From Gordionus sp. m RMFG-2023 (lineage: Eukaryota; Nematomorpha; Gordioida; Chordodea; Parachordodidae), in the NCBI RefSeq assembly GCF_954871325.1, contig NC_088779.1, positions 15,936,846 to 16,000,845 on the forward strand: 64,000 bases of DNA. Reading direction: 5' to 3'. Both the position numbers and the translations under genes were made by a program. Positions within the stretch are counted from its first letter, which is position 1, and each line of letters starts with the position of its first letter. Shown here in pieces: positions 14,001 to 26,995 of the stretch. The notes below the pieces were generated by a model that worked only from the letters and a program-made list of their open reading frames with translations, did no database searches and was not told the origin of the DNA.

Positions 14001-17000
14001 TTTACGTTTCCGGTTCAAAAAACAACATTTTTGTCGCGAAAACGTTCGAAGGGAAAAGGCTAACATCTTAAGTTTAATTTTATAAATTTTTATATCATTG
14101 AACTCAGAATTAAATTTCCTATCTAAATATGCTTTGATGTCATTTTTTACGTTATCGGTTCAAAAAATAAATTTTAAAAATATTTTTGTGGTAAAAACGT
14201 TGGAAGGGAAAAGGCTAACATCTTATATGCAATTTTAAATATTTTTATATCATTCTACTCAGAATTAAATTTCCTATCCAATTATGCTTAGATGTATTTT
14301 TTTACGTTTCCGGTTCAAAAAATAACATTTTTGTCGCGAAAACGTTCGAAGGGAAAAGGCTTACATCTTAAGTTTAATTTTATAAATTTTTATATCATTG
14401 AACTCAGAATTAAATTTCCTATCTAAATATGCTTTGATGTAATTTTTTACGTTATCGGTTCAAAAAATAAATTTTAATAATTTTTTTGTGGTAAAAACGT
14501 TGGAAGGAAAAAGGCTAACATCTTATATGCAATTTTGTATATTTTTATATCATTCTACTCAGAATTAAATTTCCTATCCAATTATGCTTAGATGTATTTT
14601 TTTACGTTTCCGGTTCAAAAAATAACATTTTTGTCGCGAAAACGTTCGAAGGGAAAAGGCTAACATCTTAAGTTTAATTTTATAAATTTTTATATCATTG
14701 AACTCAGAATTAAATTTCCTATCTAAATATGCTTTGATGTAATTTTTTACGTTATCGGTTCAAAAAATAAATTTTAATAATTTTTTTGTGGTAAAAACGT
14801 TGGAAGGAAAAAGGCTAACATCTTATATGCAATTTTGTATATTTTTATATCATTCTACTCAGAATTAAATTTCCTATCCAATTATGCTTAGATGTATTTT
14901 TTTACGTTTCCGGTTCAAAAAATAACATTTTTGTCGCGAAAACGTTCGAAGGGAAAAGGCTAACATCTTAAGTTTAATTTTATAAATTTTTATATCATTG
15001 AACTCAGAATTGAATTTCCTATCTAAATATGCTTTGATGTATTTTTTTACGTTATTGGTTCAAAAAATAAATTTTAATAATTTTTTTGTGGTAAAAACGT
15101 TGGAAGGGAAAAGGCTAACATCTTATATGCAATTTTGAATATTTTTATATCATTCTACTCAGAATTAAATTTCCTATCCAATTATGCTTAGATGTATTTT
15201 TTTACGTTTCCGGTTCAAAAAATAACATTTTTGTCGCGAAAACGTTCGAAAGGAAAAGGCTAACATCTTAAGTTTAATTTTATAAATTTTTATATCATTG
15301 AACTCAGAATTAAATTTCCTATCTAAATATGCTTTGATGTAATTTTATACGTTATCGGTTCAAAAAATAAATTTTAAAAATATTTTTGTGGTAAAAACGT
15401 TGGAAGGGAAAAGGCTAACATCTTATTTGCAATTTTGAATATTTTTATATCATTCTACTCAGAATTAAATTTCCTATCCAATTATGCTTAGATGTATTTT
15501 TTTACGTTTCCGGTTCAAAAAATAACATTTTTGTCGCGAAAACGTTCGAAGGGAAAAGGCTAACATCTTAAGTTTAATTTTTTAAATTTTTATATCATTG
15601 AACTCAGAATTAAATTTCCTATCTAAATATGCTTTGATGTAATTTTTTACGTTATCGGTTCAAAAAATAAATTTTAAAAATATTTTTGTGGTAAAAACGT
15701 TGGAAGGGAAAAGGCTAACATCTTATATGCAATTTTGAATATTTTTATATCATTCTACTCAGAATTAAATTTCCTATCCAATTATGCTTAGATGTATTTT
15801 TTTACGTTTCCGGTTTAAAAAATAACATTTTTGTCGCGAAAACGTTCGAAGGGAAAAGGCTAACATCTTAAGTTTAATTTTATAAATTTTTATATCATTG
15901 AACTCAGAATTGAATTTCCTATCTAAATATGCTTTGATGTATTTTTTTACGTTATTGGTTCAAAAAATAAATTTTAATAATTTTTTTGTGGTAAAAACGT
16001 TGGAAGGGAAAAGGCTAACATCTTATATGCAATTTTGAATATTTTTATATCATTCTACTCAGAATTAAATTTCCTATCCAATTATGCTTAGATGTATTTT
16101 TTTACGTTTCCGGTTCAAAAAATAACATTTTTGTCGCGAAAACGTTCGAAGGGAAAAGGCTAACATCTTAAGTATAATTTTATAAATTTTTATATCATTG
16201 AACTCAGAATTAAATTTCCTATCTAAATATGCTTTGATGTAATTTTTTACGTTATCGGTTCAAAAAATAAATTTTAAAAATATTTTTGTGGTAAAAACGT
16301 TGGAAGGGAAAAGGCTAACATCTTATATGCAATTTTAAATATTTTTATATCATTCTACTCAGAATTAAATTTCCTATCCAATTATGCTTAGATGTATTTT
16401 TTTACGTTTCCGGTTCAAAAAATAACATTTTTGTCGCGAAAACGTTCGAAGGGAAAAGGCTTACATCTTAAGTTTAATTTTATAAATTTTTATATCATTG
16501 AACTCAGAATTAAATTTCCTATCTAAATATGCTTTGATGTAATTTTTTACGTTATCGGTTCAAAAAATAAATTTTAATAATTTTTTTGTGGTAAAAACGT
16601 TGGAAGGAAAAAGGCTAACATCTTATATGCAATTTTGTATATTTTTATATCATTCTACTCAGAATTAAATTTCCTATCCAATTATGATTAGATGTATTTT
16701 TTTACGTTTCCGGTTCAAAAAATAACATTTTTGTCGCGAAAACGTTCGAAGGGAAAAGGCTAACATCTTAAGTTTAATTTTTTAAATTTTTATATCATTG
16801 AACTCAGAATTAAATTTCCTATCTAAATATGCTTTGATGTATTTTTTTACGATATCGGTTCAAAAAATAAATTTTAAAGATTTTTTGTGGTAAAAACGTT
16901 GGAAGGGAAAAGGCTAACATCTTATATGCAATTTTGAATATTTTTATATCATTCTACTCAGAATTAAATTTCCTATCCAATTATGCTTAGATGTATTTTT

Positions 17001-20000
17001 TTACGTTTCCGGTTCAAAAAATAACATTTTTGTCGCGAAAACGTTCGAAGGGAAAAGGCTTACATCTTAAGTTTAATTTTATAAATTTTTATATCATTGA
17101 ACTCAGAATTAAATTTCCTATCTAAATATGCTTTGATGTAATTTTTTACGTTATCGGTTCAAAAAATAAATTTTAATAATTTTTTTGTGGTAAAAACGTT
17201 GGAAGGAAAAAGGCTAACATCTTATATGCAATTTTGTATATTTTTATATCATTCTACTCAGAATTAAATTTCCTATCCAATTATGCTTAGATGTATTTTT
17301 TTACGTTTCCGGTTTAAAAAATAACATTTTTGTCGCGAAAACGTTCGAAGGGAAAAGGCTAACATCTTAAGTTTAATTTTATAAATTTTTATATCATTGA
17401 ACTCAGAATTGAATTTCCTATCTAAATATGCTTTGATGTATTTTTTTACGTTATTGGTTCAAAAAATAAATTTTAATAATTTTTTTGTGGTAAAAACGTT
17501 GGAAGGGAAAAGGCTAACATCTTATATGCAATTTTGAATATTTTTATATCATTCTACTCAGAATTAAATTTCCTATCCAATTATGCTTAGATGTATTTTT
17601 TTACGTTTCCGGTTCAAAAAATAACATTTTTGTCGCGAAAACGTTCGAAGGGAAAAGGCTAACATCTTAAGTATAATTTTATAAATTTTTATATCATTGA
17701 ACTCAGAATTAAATTTCCTATCTAAATATGCTTTGATGTAATTTTTTACGTTATCGGTTCAAAAAATAAATTTTAAAAATATTTTTGTGGTAAAAACGTT
17801 GGAAGGGAAAAGGCTAACATCTTATATGCAATTTTAAATATTTTTATATCATTCTACTCAGAATTAAATTTCCTATCCAATTATGCTTAGATGTATTTTT
17901 TTACGTTTCCGGTTCAAAAAATAACATTTTTGTCGCGAAAACGTTCGAAGGGAAAAGGCTTACATCTTAAGTTTAATTTTATAAATTTTTATATCATTGA
18001 ACTCAGAATTAAATTTCCTATCTAAATATGCTTTGATGTAATTTTTTACGTTATCGGTTCAAAAAATAAATTTTAATAATTTTTTTGTGGTAAAAACGTT
18101 GGAAGGAAAAAGGCTAACATCTTATATGCAATTTTGTATATTTTTATATCATTCTACTCAGAATTAAATTTCCTATCCAATTATGCTTAGATGTATTTTT
18201 TTACGTTTCCGGTTCAAAAAATAACATTTTTGTCGCGAAAACGTTCGAAGGGAAAAGGCTAACATCTTAAGTTTAATTTTTTAAATTTTTATATCATTGA
18301 ACTCAGAATTAAATTTCCTATCTAAATATGCTTTGATGTATTTTTTTACGATATCGGTTCAAAAAATAAATTTTAAAGATTTTTTTGTGGTAAAAACGTT
18401 GGAAGGGAAAAGGCTAACATCTTATATGCAATTTTGAATATTTTTATATCATTCTACTCAGAATTAAATTTCCTATCCAATTATGCTTAGATGTATTTTT
18501 TTACGTTTCCGGTTCAAAAAATAACATTTTTGTCGCGAAAACGTTCGAAGGGAAAAGGCTTACATCTTAAGTTTAATTTTATAAATTTTTATATCATTGA
18601 ACTCAGAATTAAATTTCCTATCTAAATATGCTTTGATGTAATTTTTTACGTTATCGGTTCAAAAAATAAATTTTAATAATTTTTTTGTGGTAAAAACGTT
18701 GGAAGGAAAAAGGCTAACATCTTATATGCAATTTTGTATATTTTTATATCATTCTACTCAGAATTAAATTTCCTATCCAATTATGCTTAGATGTATATTT
18801 TTACGTTTCCGGTTCAAAAAATAACATTTTTGTCGCGAAAACGTTCGAAGGGAAAAGGCTAACATCTTAAGTTTAATTTTATAAATTTTTATATCATTGA
18901 ACTCAGAATTGAATTTCCTATCTAAATATGCTTTGATGTATTTTTTTACGTTATTGGTTCAAAAAATAAATTTTAATAATTTTTTTGTGGTAAAAACGTT
19001 GGAAGGGAAAAGGCTAACATCTTATATGCAATTTTGAATATTTTTATATCATTCTACTCAGAATTAAATTTCCTATCCAATTATGCTTAGATGTATTTTT
19101 TTACGTTTCCGGTTCAAAAAATAACATTTTTGTCGCGAAAACGTTCGAAGGGAAAAGGCTAACATCTTAAGTTTAATTTTATAAATTTTTATATCATTGA
19201 ACTCAGAATTGAATTTCCTATCTAAATATGCTTTGATGTATTTTTTTACGTTATCGGTTCAAAAAATAAATTTTAAAAATATTTTTGTGGTAAAAACGTT
19301 GGAAGGGAAAAGGCTAACATCTTATATGCAATTTTGAATATTTTTATATCATTCTACTCAGAATTAAATTTCCTATCCAATTATGCTTAGATGTATTTTT
19401 TTACGTTTCCGGTTCAAAAAATAACATTTTTGTCGCGAAAACGTTCGAAGGGAAAAGGCTTACATCTTAAGTTTAATTTTATAAATTTTTATATCATTGA
19501 ACTCAGAATTAAATTTCCTATCTAAATATGCTTTGATGTAATTTTTTACGTTATCGGTTCAAAAAATAAATTTTAATAATTTTTTTGTGGTAAAAACGTT
19601 GGAAGGGAAAAGGCTAACATCTTATATGCAATTTTGTATATTTTTATATCATTCTACTCAGAATTAAATTTCCTATCCAATTATGCTTAGATGTATTTTT
19701 TTACGTTTCCGGTTCAAAAAATAACATTTTTGTCGCGAAAACGTTCGAAGGGAAAAGGCTAACATCTTAAGTTTAATTTTATAAATTTTTATATCATTGA
19801 ACTCAGAATTAAATTTCCTATCTAAATATGCTTTGATGTAATTTTTTACGTTATCGGTTCAAAAAATAAATTTTAAAAATATTTTTGTGGTAAAAACGTT
19901 GGAAGGGAAAAGGCTAACATCATATATGCAATTTTGAATATTTTTATATCATTCTACTCAGAATTAAATTTCCTATCCAATTATGCTTAGATGTATTTTT

Positions 20001-20050
20001 TTACGTTTCCGATTCAAAAAATAACATTTTTGTCGCGAAAACGTTCGAAG
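5079..20050 (+). repeat. 300-bp dimeric satellite, forward array (about 50 units)
   Basis: The unit is exactly 300 bp over most of the array. It is a head-to-tail dimer of a 145-bp half (A, with GTCGCGAAAACGTTCGAAG) and a 155-bp half (B, with GTGGTAAAAACGTTGGAAG). A and B are homologous, sharing CTCAGAATT, AATTTCCTATC and GGGAAAAGGCTAACATCTTA, so an older 150-bp monomer was duplicated and the pair amplified. Units differ by a few recurring variants (for example AATTGAATT versus AATTAAATT, and 11-bp-shorter A halves at about 5547, 7037 and 12427). The first unit is an A/B hybrid, seen at both ends of the element. No coding potential. Confidence 0.97.
7350..17050 (+). repeat. Higher-order repeat in satellite, offset 5,090 bp
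   Basis: Private variants recur at exactly 5,090 bp. Pairs include GTAAAAGCG at 8501/13591, GTTATTGG at 8761/13851, TTTTATAC at 10251/15341, CGGTTTAAAA at 10721/15811, ATTATGATTA at 11591/16681 and a shortened TTTTAAAGATTT at 11781/16871. A block of about 4.6 kb (7.35-11.96 kb) is therefore repeated at 12.44-17.05 kb. Within it a second shift of 1,500 bp (15.8-17.1 kb to 17.3-18.6 kb) marks a later, smaller duplication. Confidence 0.85.
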
Positions 20051-22869
20051 TTAATTTATTTTTTGAACCGATAACGTAAGAAATTACATCAAAGCATATT
20101 TAGATAGGAAATTTAATTCTGAGTTCAATGATATAAAAATTTATAAAATTAAACTTAAGATGTTAGCCTTTTCCCTTCGAACGTTTTCGCGACAAAAATG
20201 TTATTTTTTGAACCGGAAACGTAAAAAAATACATCTAAGCATAATTGGATAGGAAATTTAATTCTGAGTAGAATGATATAAAAATATTCAAAATTGCATA
20301 TAAGATGTTAGCCTTTTCCCTTCCAACGTTTTTACCACAAAAAAATTATTAAAATTTATTTTTTGAACAAATAACGTAAAAAAATACATCAAAGCATATT
20401 TAGATAGGAAATTCAATTCTGAGTTCAATGATAAAATTTAAAAAATTAAACTTAAGATGTTAGCCTTTTCCCTTCGAACGTTTTCGCGACAAAAATGTTA
20501 TTTTTTGAACCGGAAACGTAAAAAAATACATCTAAGCATAATTGGATAGGAAATTTAATTCTGAGTAGAATGATATAAAAATATTCAAAATTGCATATAA
20601 GATGTTAGCCTTTTCCCTTCCAACGTTTTTACCACAAAAAAATTTTTAAAATTTATTTTTTGAATCGATATCGTAAAAAAATACATCAAAGCATATTTAG
20701 ATAGGAAATTTAATTCTGAGTTCAATGATATAAAAATTTATAAAATTAAACTTAAGATGTTAGCCTTTTCCCTTCGAACGTTTTCGCGACAAAAATGTTA
20801 TTTTTTGAACCGGAAACGTAAAAAAATACATCTAAGCATAATTGGATAGGAAATTTAATTCTGAGTAGAATGATATAAAAATATTCAAAATTGCATATAA
20901 GATGTTAGCCTTTTCCCTTCCAACGTTTTTACCACAAAAAAATTATTAAAATTTATTTTTTGAACCAATAACGTAAAAAAATACATCAAAGCATATTTAG
21001 ATAGGAAATTCAATTCTGAGTTCAATGATATAAAAATTTATGAAATTAAACTTAAGATGTTAGCCTTTTCCCTTCGAACGTTTTCGCGACAAAAATGTTA
21101 TTTTTTGAACCGGAAACGTAAAAAAATACATCTAAGCATAATTGGATAGGAAATTTAATTCTGAGTAGAATGATATAAAAATATTCAAAATTGCATATAA
21201 GATGTTAGCCTTTTCCCTTCCAACGTTTTTACCACAAAAAAATTATTAAAATTTATTTTTTGAACAAATAACGTAAAAAAATACATCAAAGCATATTTAG
21301 ATAGGAAATTCAATTCTGAGTTCAATGATAAAATTTAAAAAATTAAACTTAAGATGTTAGCCTTTTCCCTTCGAACGTTTTCGCGACAAAAATGTTATTT
21401 TTTGAACCGGAAACGTAAAAAAATACATCTAAGCATAATTGGATAGGAAATTTAATTCTGAGTAGAATGATATAAAAATATTCAAAATTGCATATAAGAT
21501 GTTAGCCTTTTCCCTTCCAACGTTTTTACCACAAAAATATTTTTAAAATTTATTTTTTGAACCGATAACGTATAAAATTACATCAAAGCATATTTAGATA
21601 GGAAATTTAATTCTGAGTTCAATGATATAAAAATTTATAAAATTAAACTTAAGATGTTAGCCTTTTCCTTTCGAACGTTTTCGCGACAAAAATGTTATTT
21701 TTTGAACCGGAAACGTAAAAAAATACATCTAAGCATAATTGGATAGGAAATTTAATTCTGAGTAGAATGATATAAAAATATTCAAAATTGCATATAAGAT
21801 GTTAGCCTTTTCCCTTCCAACGTTTTTACCACAAAAATATTTTTAAAATTTATTTTTTGAACCGATAACGTAAAAAATTACATCAAAGCATATTTAGATA
21901 GGAAATTTAATTCTGAGTTCAATGATATAAAAATTTATAAAATTAAACTTAAGATGTTAGCCTTTTCCCTTCGAACGTTTTCGCGACAAAAATGTTATTT
22001 TTTGAACCGGAAACGTAAAAAAATACATCTAGCATAATTGGATAGGAAATTTAATTCTGAGTAGAATGATATAAAAATATTCAAAATTGCATATAAGATG
22101 TTAGCCTTTACCCTTCCAACGTTTTTACCACAAAAATATTTTTAAAATTTATTTTTTGAACCGATAACGTAAAAAATTACATCAAAGCATATTTAGATAG
22201 GAAATTTAATTCTGAGTTCAATGATATAAAAATTTATAAAATTAAACTTAAGATGTTAGCCTTTTCCTTTCGAACGTTTTCGCGACAAAAATGTTATTTT
22301 TTGAACCGGAAACGTAAAAAAATACATCTAAGCATAATTGGATAGGAAATTTAATTCTGAGTAGAATGATATAAAAATATTCAAAATTGCATATAAGATG
22401 TTAGCCTTTTCCCTTCCAACGTTTTTACCACAAAAAAATTTTTAAAATTTATTTTTTGAACCGATATCGTAAAAAAATACATCAAAGCATATTTAGATAG
22501 GAAATTTAATTCTGAGTTCAATGATATAAAAATTTAAAAAATTAAACTTAAGATGTTAGCCTTTTCCCTTCGAACGTTTTCGCGACAAAAATGTTATTTT
22601 TTGAACCGGAAACGTAAAAAAATACATCTAAGCATAATTGGATAGGAAATTTAATTCTGAGTAGAATGATATAAAAATATTCAAAATTGCATATAAGATG
22701 TTAGCCTTTTCCCTTCCAACGTTTTTACCACAAAAAAATTTTTAAAATTTATTTTTTGAACCGATATCGTAAAAAAATACATCAAAGCATATTTAGATAG
22801 GAAATTTAATTCTGAGTTCAATGATATAAAAATATTCAAAATTGCATATAAGATGTTAGCCTTTTCCCT
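20051..22869 (-). repeat. 300-bp satellite, inverted array (about 9 units)
   Basis: From 20051 the same A and B halves are read on the minus strand. The switch occurs inside the unit: an A half ends at AACGTTCGAAG (20050) and is followed at once by the reverse complement of a B half. The array runs to 22869, where the hybrid first unit and the border of the right arm mirror those on the left. Confidence 0.95.
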
Positions 22870-23506
22870 AATCCAGTACTCACAATATCGTTATACTTAC
22901 TATCAATTTAGTTTTGAAAAAAAACTTAAATAGAATATACATATAATTTTAAAAATTCCCATATTTTAAAATAACCAAATAATTTAATTAAAAATATAAA
23001 TTAAAAATTAATAAAATTAAATAAAATTATAATCGCAATTTATTTCAAAGAATTAATAAAAAAATTGAAATATTATAATCCATTTTTTTAAAATAACCAA
23101 ATATAATTTAATTAAAAATAAAAATTAAATAAAAATAAAACCGCAATTTATTTCAAAGAATTAATAAAAAAATTGAAAAGATCTTAAAATTTCCATTTTT
23201 TTAATATATTATATTCCATTTTTTTTAAATAAATAAATATAATTTAATTAAAAATATAAATTAAAAATTAATAAAATTAAATAAAATTAAAACCGCAATT
23301 TATTTCAAATAATTAATAAAAAAATTGAAAAGATCTTAAAATTTCCATTTTTTTAATATATTATAATGTAATATTATTATAATATTTTTCTCGTAAAAAA
23401 AGCAATAAATCAATCAAATTACACATTAATCATTTTCTTTGTTATTTTTATTTTCAATATTATTTTTTAGCCTTTCGTATCATGCAGCCTTTCGACTTAT
23501 AGACCT
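22870..23506. repeat. Right unique arm of the foldback element
   Basis: This is the reverse complement of 4441-5078, with the satellite border, the 150-bp sub-repeats and the outer terminus TAGACCT at 23500-23506. Confidence 0.9.
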
Positions 23507-23520
23507 ACCCTTATTTAATC

Positions 23521-25214
23521 TATAAATTATAAAAATAAATTCTTCTAAAATAAATAATAAATTTATTAATTTATAAAATAGAATACATTGCCGAAATAAC
23601 CGATTCACCCTGCCTACCAACACATTCCCGAAAAAAAGCAGGCAATCTACACATTGCCGAAAATAACACTGACGCTACGATTATCACAAATTTGCCTAAA
23701 AATAGGCGCAATATAAAAATTATTTATACGTGTAAAAAAATATAAAACAGGGTTATAATTTATATTTATTGCAAAGTTTGAGATCAATAAAGATTTATTC
23801 TATGTAAGATTCATTGTGTTAAATTTAGTTAAACAAGCCTTAAAATGCATTCACCAGGTAGAGAGCTCGGCTATATTTTATTCTTCCTCCAGCTTGTGGT
23901 TAATAAGCACTCGTGATATGCTAATCATTGCACATCTCAGATAATTATTATTAACTTCATACAGAACTCCCTGCCCTGATTATTGATCGGAAGCTAAACA
24001 AAATGACCTCCACATCTAACCAAAAACATTAATATTGAATCTCATATTAGTAAAATAATCAACTACATATTTTAAATATTCAATTGAAGGGGTAATAGAC
24101 ATATATATATATGCCTATTTCTTTTTAAAATAAGAACACTATAAATTTTGGATTATTTTTCATAAATTTACTATCTGATTCGAAATCTCTTACATGTTCT
24201 AATATAATCTCTATTATCTTCATTCATGTTATTTCAATAATGTCTAAATTGTAATATAATAAATTTTACAATATTTAATTGAATTCTTTAAAAAGTAAAA
24301 TTTTAATTGAATTCATCAAAAAGTAAATTTTAATTGAATTCTTCTAAAAGTAAAACTTTAAACTAAATTTTATTTATATAGAACTATGTGAAAAATGGAA
24401 TATTTTTTATACACCATTTTTTAAAATTTTGTGCAAATATTAATATTTAAAAAAATATTATGAAATATTTTTTAAAAAATATAAAAATAAGAAGATTATT
24501 TTTAAGCTAAAATGAATTGGGACTCAGATATTTGTGGCTGATTATATAATAATAATAGAGAATCAATAAAATAATTTAAACCTAAAATCTTAAAAAATGG
24601 TAGCTTTAGGGACCTAAGGTCCTTAAGTAATAAAAAATCTGGAAGATTTAAATAAATCTGATTAGGGTTAGATTAGAGAGGAAACTACTTGAGAAAGATC
24701 AATCTTATTTTAAATTATGTAATTATGTTATGTAACTAGTTAATCCTTATATAATAGTTAACCTTTTAGATATTATTGTATAAAGTTTGTTAACACCTAC
24801 ATATATCTTGTTTTCTTCATATTTCACGATAACAATATTTATAAATTTATATAATGAATTAAACATCATAAAAATAGTTCAAACTTTATATAGAATTATA
24901 TTAACCAGGCTAAATCTTAGATCTCTTAGTTTAAAATTAGCTCTTTCACCTCTTAATAAATTGATGTCATGGTAATAATCTTCCTCTATTTATAAAAAGA
25001 TTATATTAATATTTCTTTATTTACCTTACAAACTTTTTGATTAAATCTTGATTTTCAAATCTTTAGGCTGGGAATATTGAATCCTAAAAATACAAATCTA
25101 TATAATTGATTTTAAATATGAATACCATAATATAAATTTTGCGAAACGTCGAATGTGGGAATGTGGAAAATTAATTTGTGAATAGCAGTAAATTTACTAC
25201 AGAAATTATTCTAC
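23521..25214. other. AT-rich spacer, no gene recognised
   Basis: No convincing gene. At 23590-23720 several ACATTGCCGAAAATAACAC-like phrases occur; a weaker relative lies near 55665-55740. A slightly less AT-rich block at 23845-24030 has no homology I recognise. Short frames near 24787-24975 lack any family resemblance. Confidence 0.55.
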
Positions 25215-25475
25215 AACTGCACCAAGATGAATTTTTTTTTTAAATAACCGGGTTGTGCATAATATTTTTCCAAAAATAACTAGATTGAGGTTACAATTTT
25301 CTTCTTAAAAGGTCTGGTTGAACCTAAAAAAAATTACCCCAAAATCCCTAGGCCGGCCTCAAATTAATTTTAAATACCCGGCCTGGGCTAAATATTTTAA
25401 ATATTTACATGTATTTTATAAAATATTCAGTGGCCCCTACAACGGGGGGCAGGGAGGAGGGGGGGGGGGGGGGTC
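25215..25475. repeat. GC-block repeat remnant ending in poly(G)
   Basis: GC-rich words (AACCGGGTT, AGGCCGGCCT, CCCGGCCTGGGC) are spaced by AT runs in the manner of the MITE at 822-1146. They are followed by CAGTGGCCCCTACAACG and a long G run near 25455-25473. This looks like a decayed non-autonomous element; no clean terminal repeats or target duplication could be paired. Confidence 0.45.
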
Positions 25476-26224
25476 GGAAGCAACTGCTTCAGTAATTTTG
25501 AGTGGGGGTATTTTTTTTTTAATTTTTAAATAAAATTTTTTTTTTAATTTCTTTATTATTTAATTCTTTTACTATTTTGTTACATCCATCATGATCAACA
25601 AGTGATTTCTGGTTTATAAATCCAACTTAATATTTAATTTAATATATATTGACGGAAATTTTTCTACTTATTTTTTTAAGCATAATATTAATAGATAGTA
25701 TTCATATTTTAATTTAAATATCTTATCTTCCCTCCCTCCCTTTTCTTAGGAATCAAATGATCCCATAAATATTGTTGGAAAAAGAATACTTATAGCGGTA
25801 TGACTAAATACTGTCTTGCTAAACTGTCTTGCTAAAAAGCAATTAATCATAATCAATCATAATTTGATGATATAATATCTTTTAAAAAAAAATTTCAAAA
25901 ACATTTTTTTATTTTACATAAATCAATTTTTAATTAATTAAAAAATTGATATTAAATATCAAATTATTTAAAATTCTATTTTTACTTAATATTATTGGAA
26001 AAAAAAAATATTTACCAGCTTATTACAACTTAAATTTTATTTTTCAATTACAAAACTTAACAAATTTATATCCATAAGAGGGCGTTAAATACATAAATAT
26101 GAAAATATATTCTTAGGAAACCAGAATAAATATTGGATAGCGCTTTTTTTGTATTTGGGTGTAAATACATGTGAAAAACCTAAAAAAAATTTAAAAAATA
26201 GAGGTTTCTTTGAGATTTAATTAA
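25476..26224. other. AT-rich spacer, no gene seen
   Basis: Nothing recognisable apart from a stray satellite-like phrase (CTAAATACTGTCTTGCT) near 25806 that matches the tandem repeat starting at 26225. Confidence 0.5.
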
Positions 26225-26995
26225 TGAGTAGGTTTAGAGTCGAAAAATAGTAGAAAGTTTGTAAGTAACATATTGCTGGCGTTATTGATCAAAATCTCTT
26301 CAATTTTGATTTATACGTGTATATTTAGGTGTTAAACATTATCCTAAAAAATATTTTGAAAATATTATGATTTGACCGAATGCCGAGCTTAAAACCGACC
26401 AATTACTAAATATTCTATCGACCAAATTTGATGTTAATATTATTTGGAAAATAATCATTTTTGGTTTATTTATCTATATATACGTGTAAATCATTATCGC
26501 AAAAAATATTTTAAAAATATCTTGATTTGACAGATAACCGATTTGAAACCGGCCTAATGACTAAATACTGCCTTGCTGGCATTATACATGGAAAATTCTT
26601 CATTTTTGGTTTGTATGTGAACAAAAACGTGTTAAGCATTATTCTAATTATTTTTTTGAAAATATTATGATTTGACCGAATGGCGAGCTTAAAACCGACC
26701 ACTTACTAAATATTCGATCTACCAAATTTGGTAGTAATATTATTTGGAAAATGTTCATTTTTGGTTAATTTCTCTATAAATACGTGCAAATCATTATCTC
26801 AAAAAATATTTTAAAAATATCGTGATTTGACCGATAACCGTTGAAACCGAAATACTGCCTTGCTGGGTTATACATAGAAAATTCTTCATTTTTGGTTTAT
26901 ACGTGAACAATAACGTGTTAAGCATTATCTTAATTAATTTTTTGAAAATATTATGATTTGGCCGAATGGCGAGCTCTAATGAAAAATTTTAGAAT
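26225..26995. repeat. Second dimeric satellite, period about 300 bp
   Basis: The word TTTGACCGAATG recurs at about 26371 and 26671 and, as TTTGGCCGAATG, near 26957 (spacings 300 and about 287 bp). Each unit again has two related halves of about 150 bp: one with GACCGAATG and ACCGACC, the other with GACCGATAACCG and ACTGCCTTGCTGG. About 2.5 units are present, more diverged than the large satellite and unrelated in sequence. Confidence 0.8.

Larger units (their letters stand above)
4438..23510. mobile_element. 19.1-kb foldback-like element filled with satellite
   Basis: Both outer ends carry the same unique arm in inverted orientation, starting AGGTCTA then AAGTCGAAAGGCTGCATG (4441 on the plus strand, 23506 on the minus strand). 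The arms extend about 640 bp and then run into the same satellite border. The 10-bp word TTATTTAATC lies just outside both arms (4428-4437 and 23511-23520), with 3-4 bp between it and the inverted repeat, so it is a likely target duplication. The interior contains only the 300-bp dimeric satellite, in forward orientation to 20050 and in reverse from 20051. No transposase is present. Long inverted arms made of tandem repeats with target duplications near 9-10 bp are typical of foldback elements and of Mutator-like relatives. The assignment here is inference from structure. Near-identity of the arms suggests a recent origin. Confidence 0.7.

Noticed and set aside
5079-22869. Regularly spaced repeats resembling a CRISPR array
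   Set aside because: Units are contiguous 300-bp satellite copies without short direct repeats plus unique spacers, and the window is eukaryotic.
25318-25533. 71-codon plus frame
   Set aside because: Runs through the GC-block remnant and the G run; no homology.
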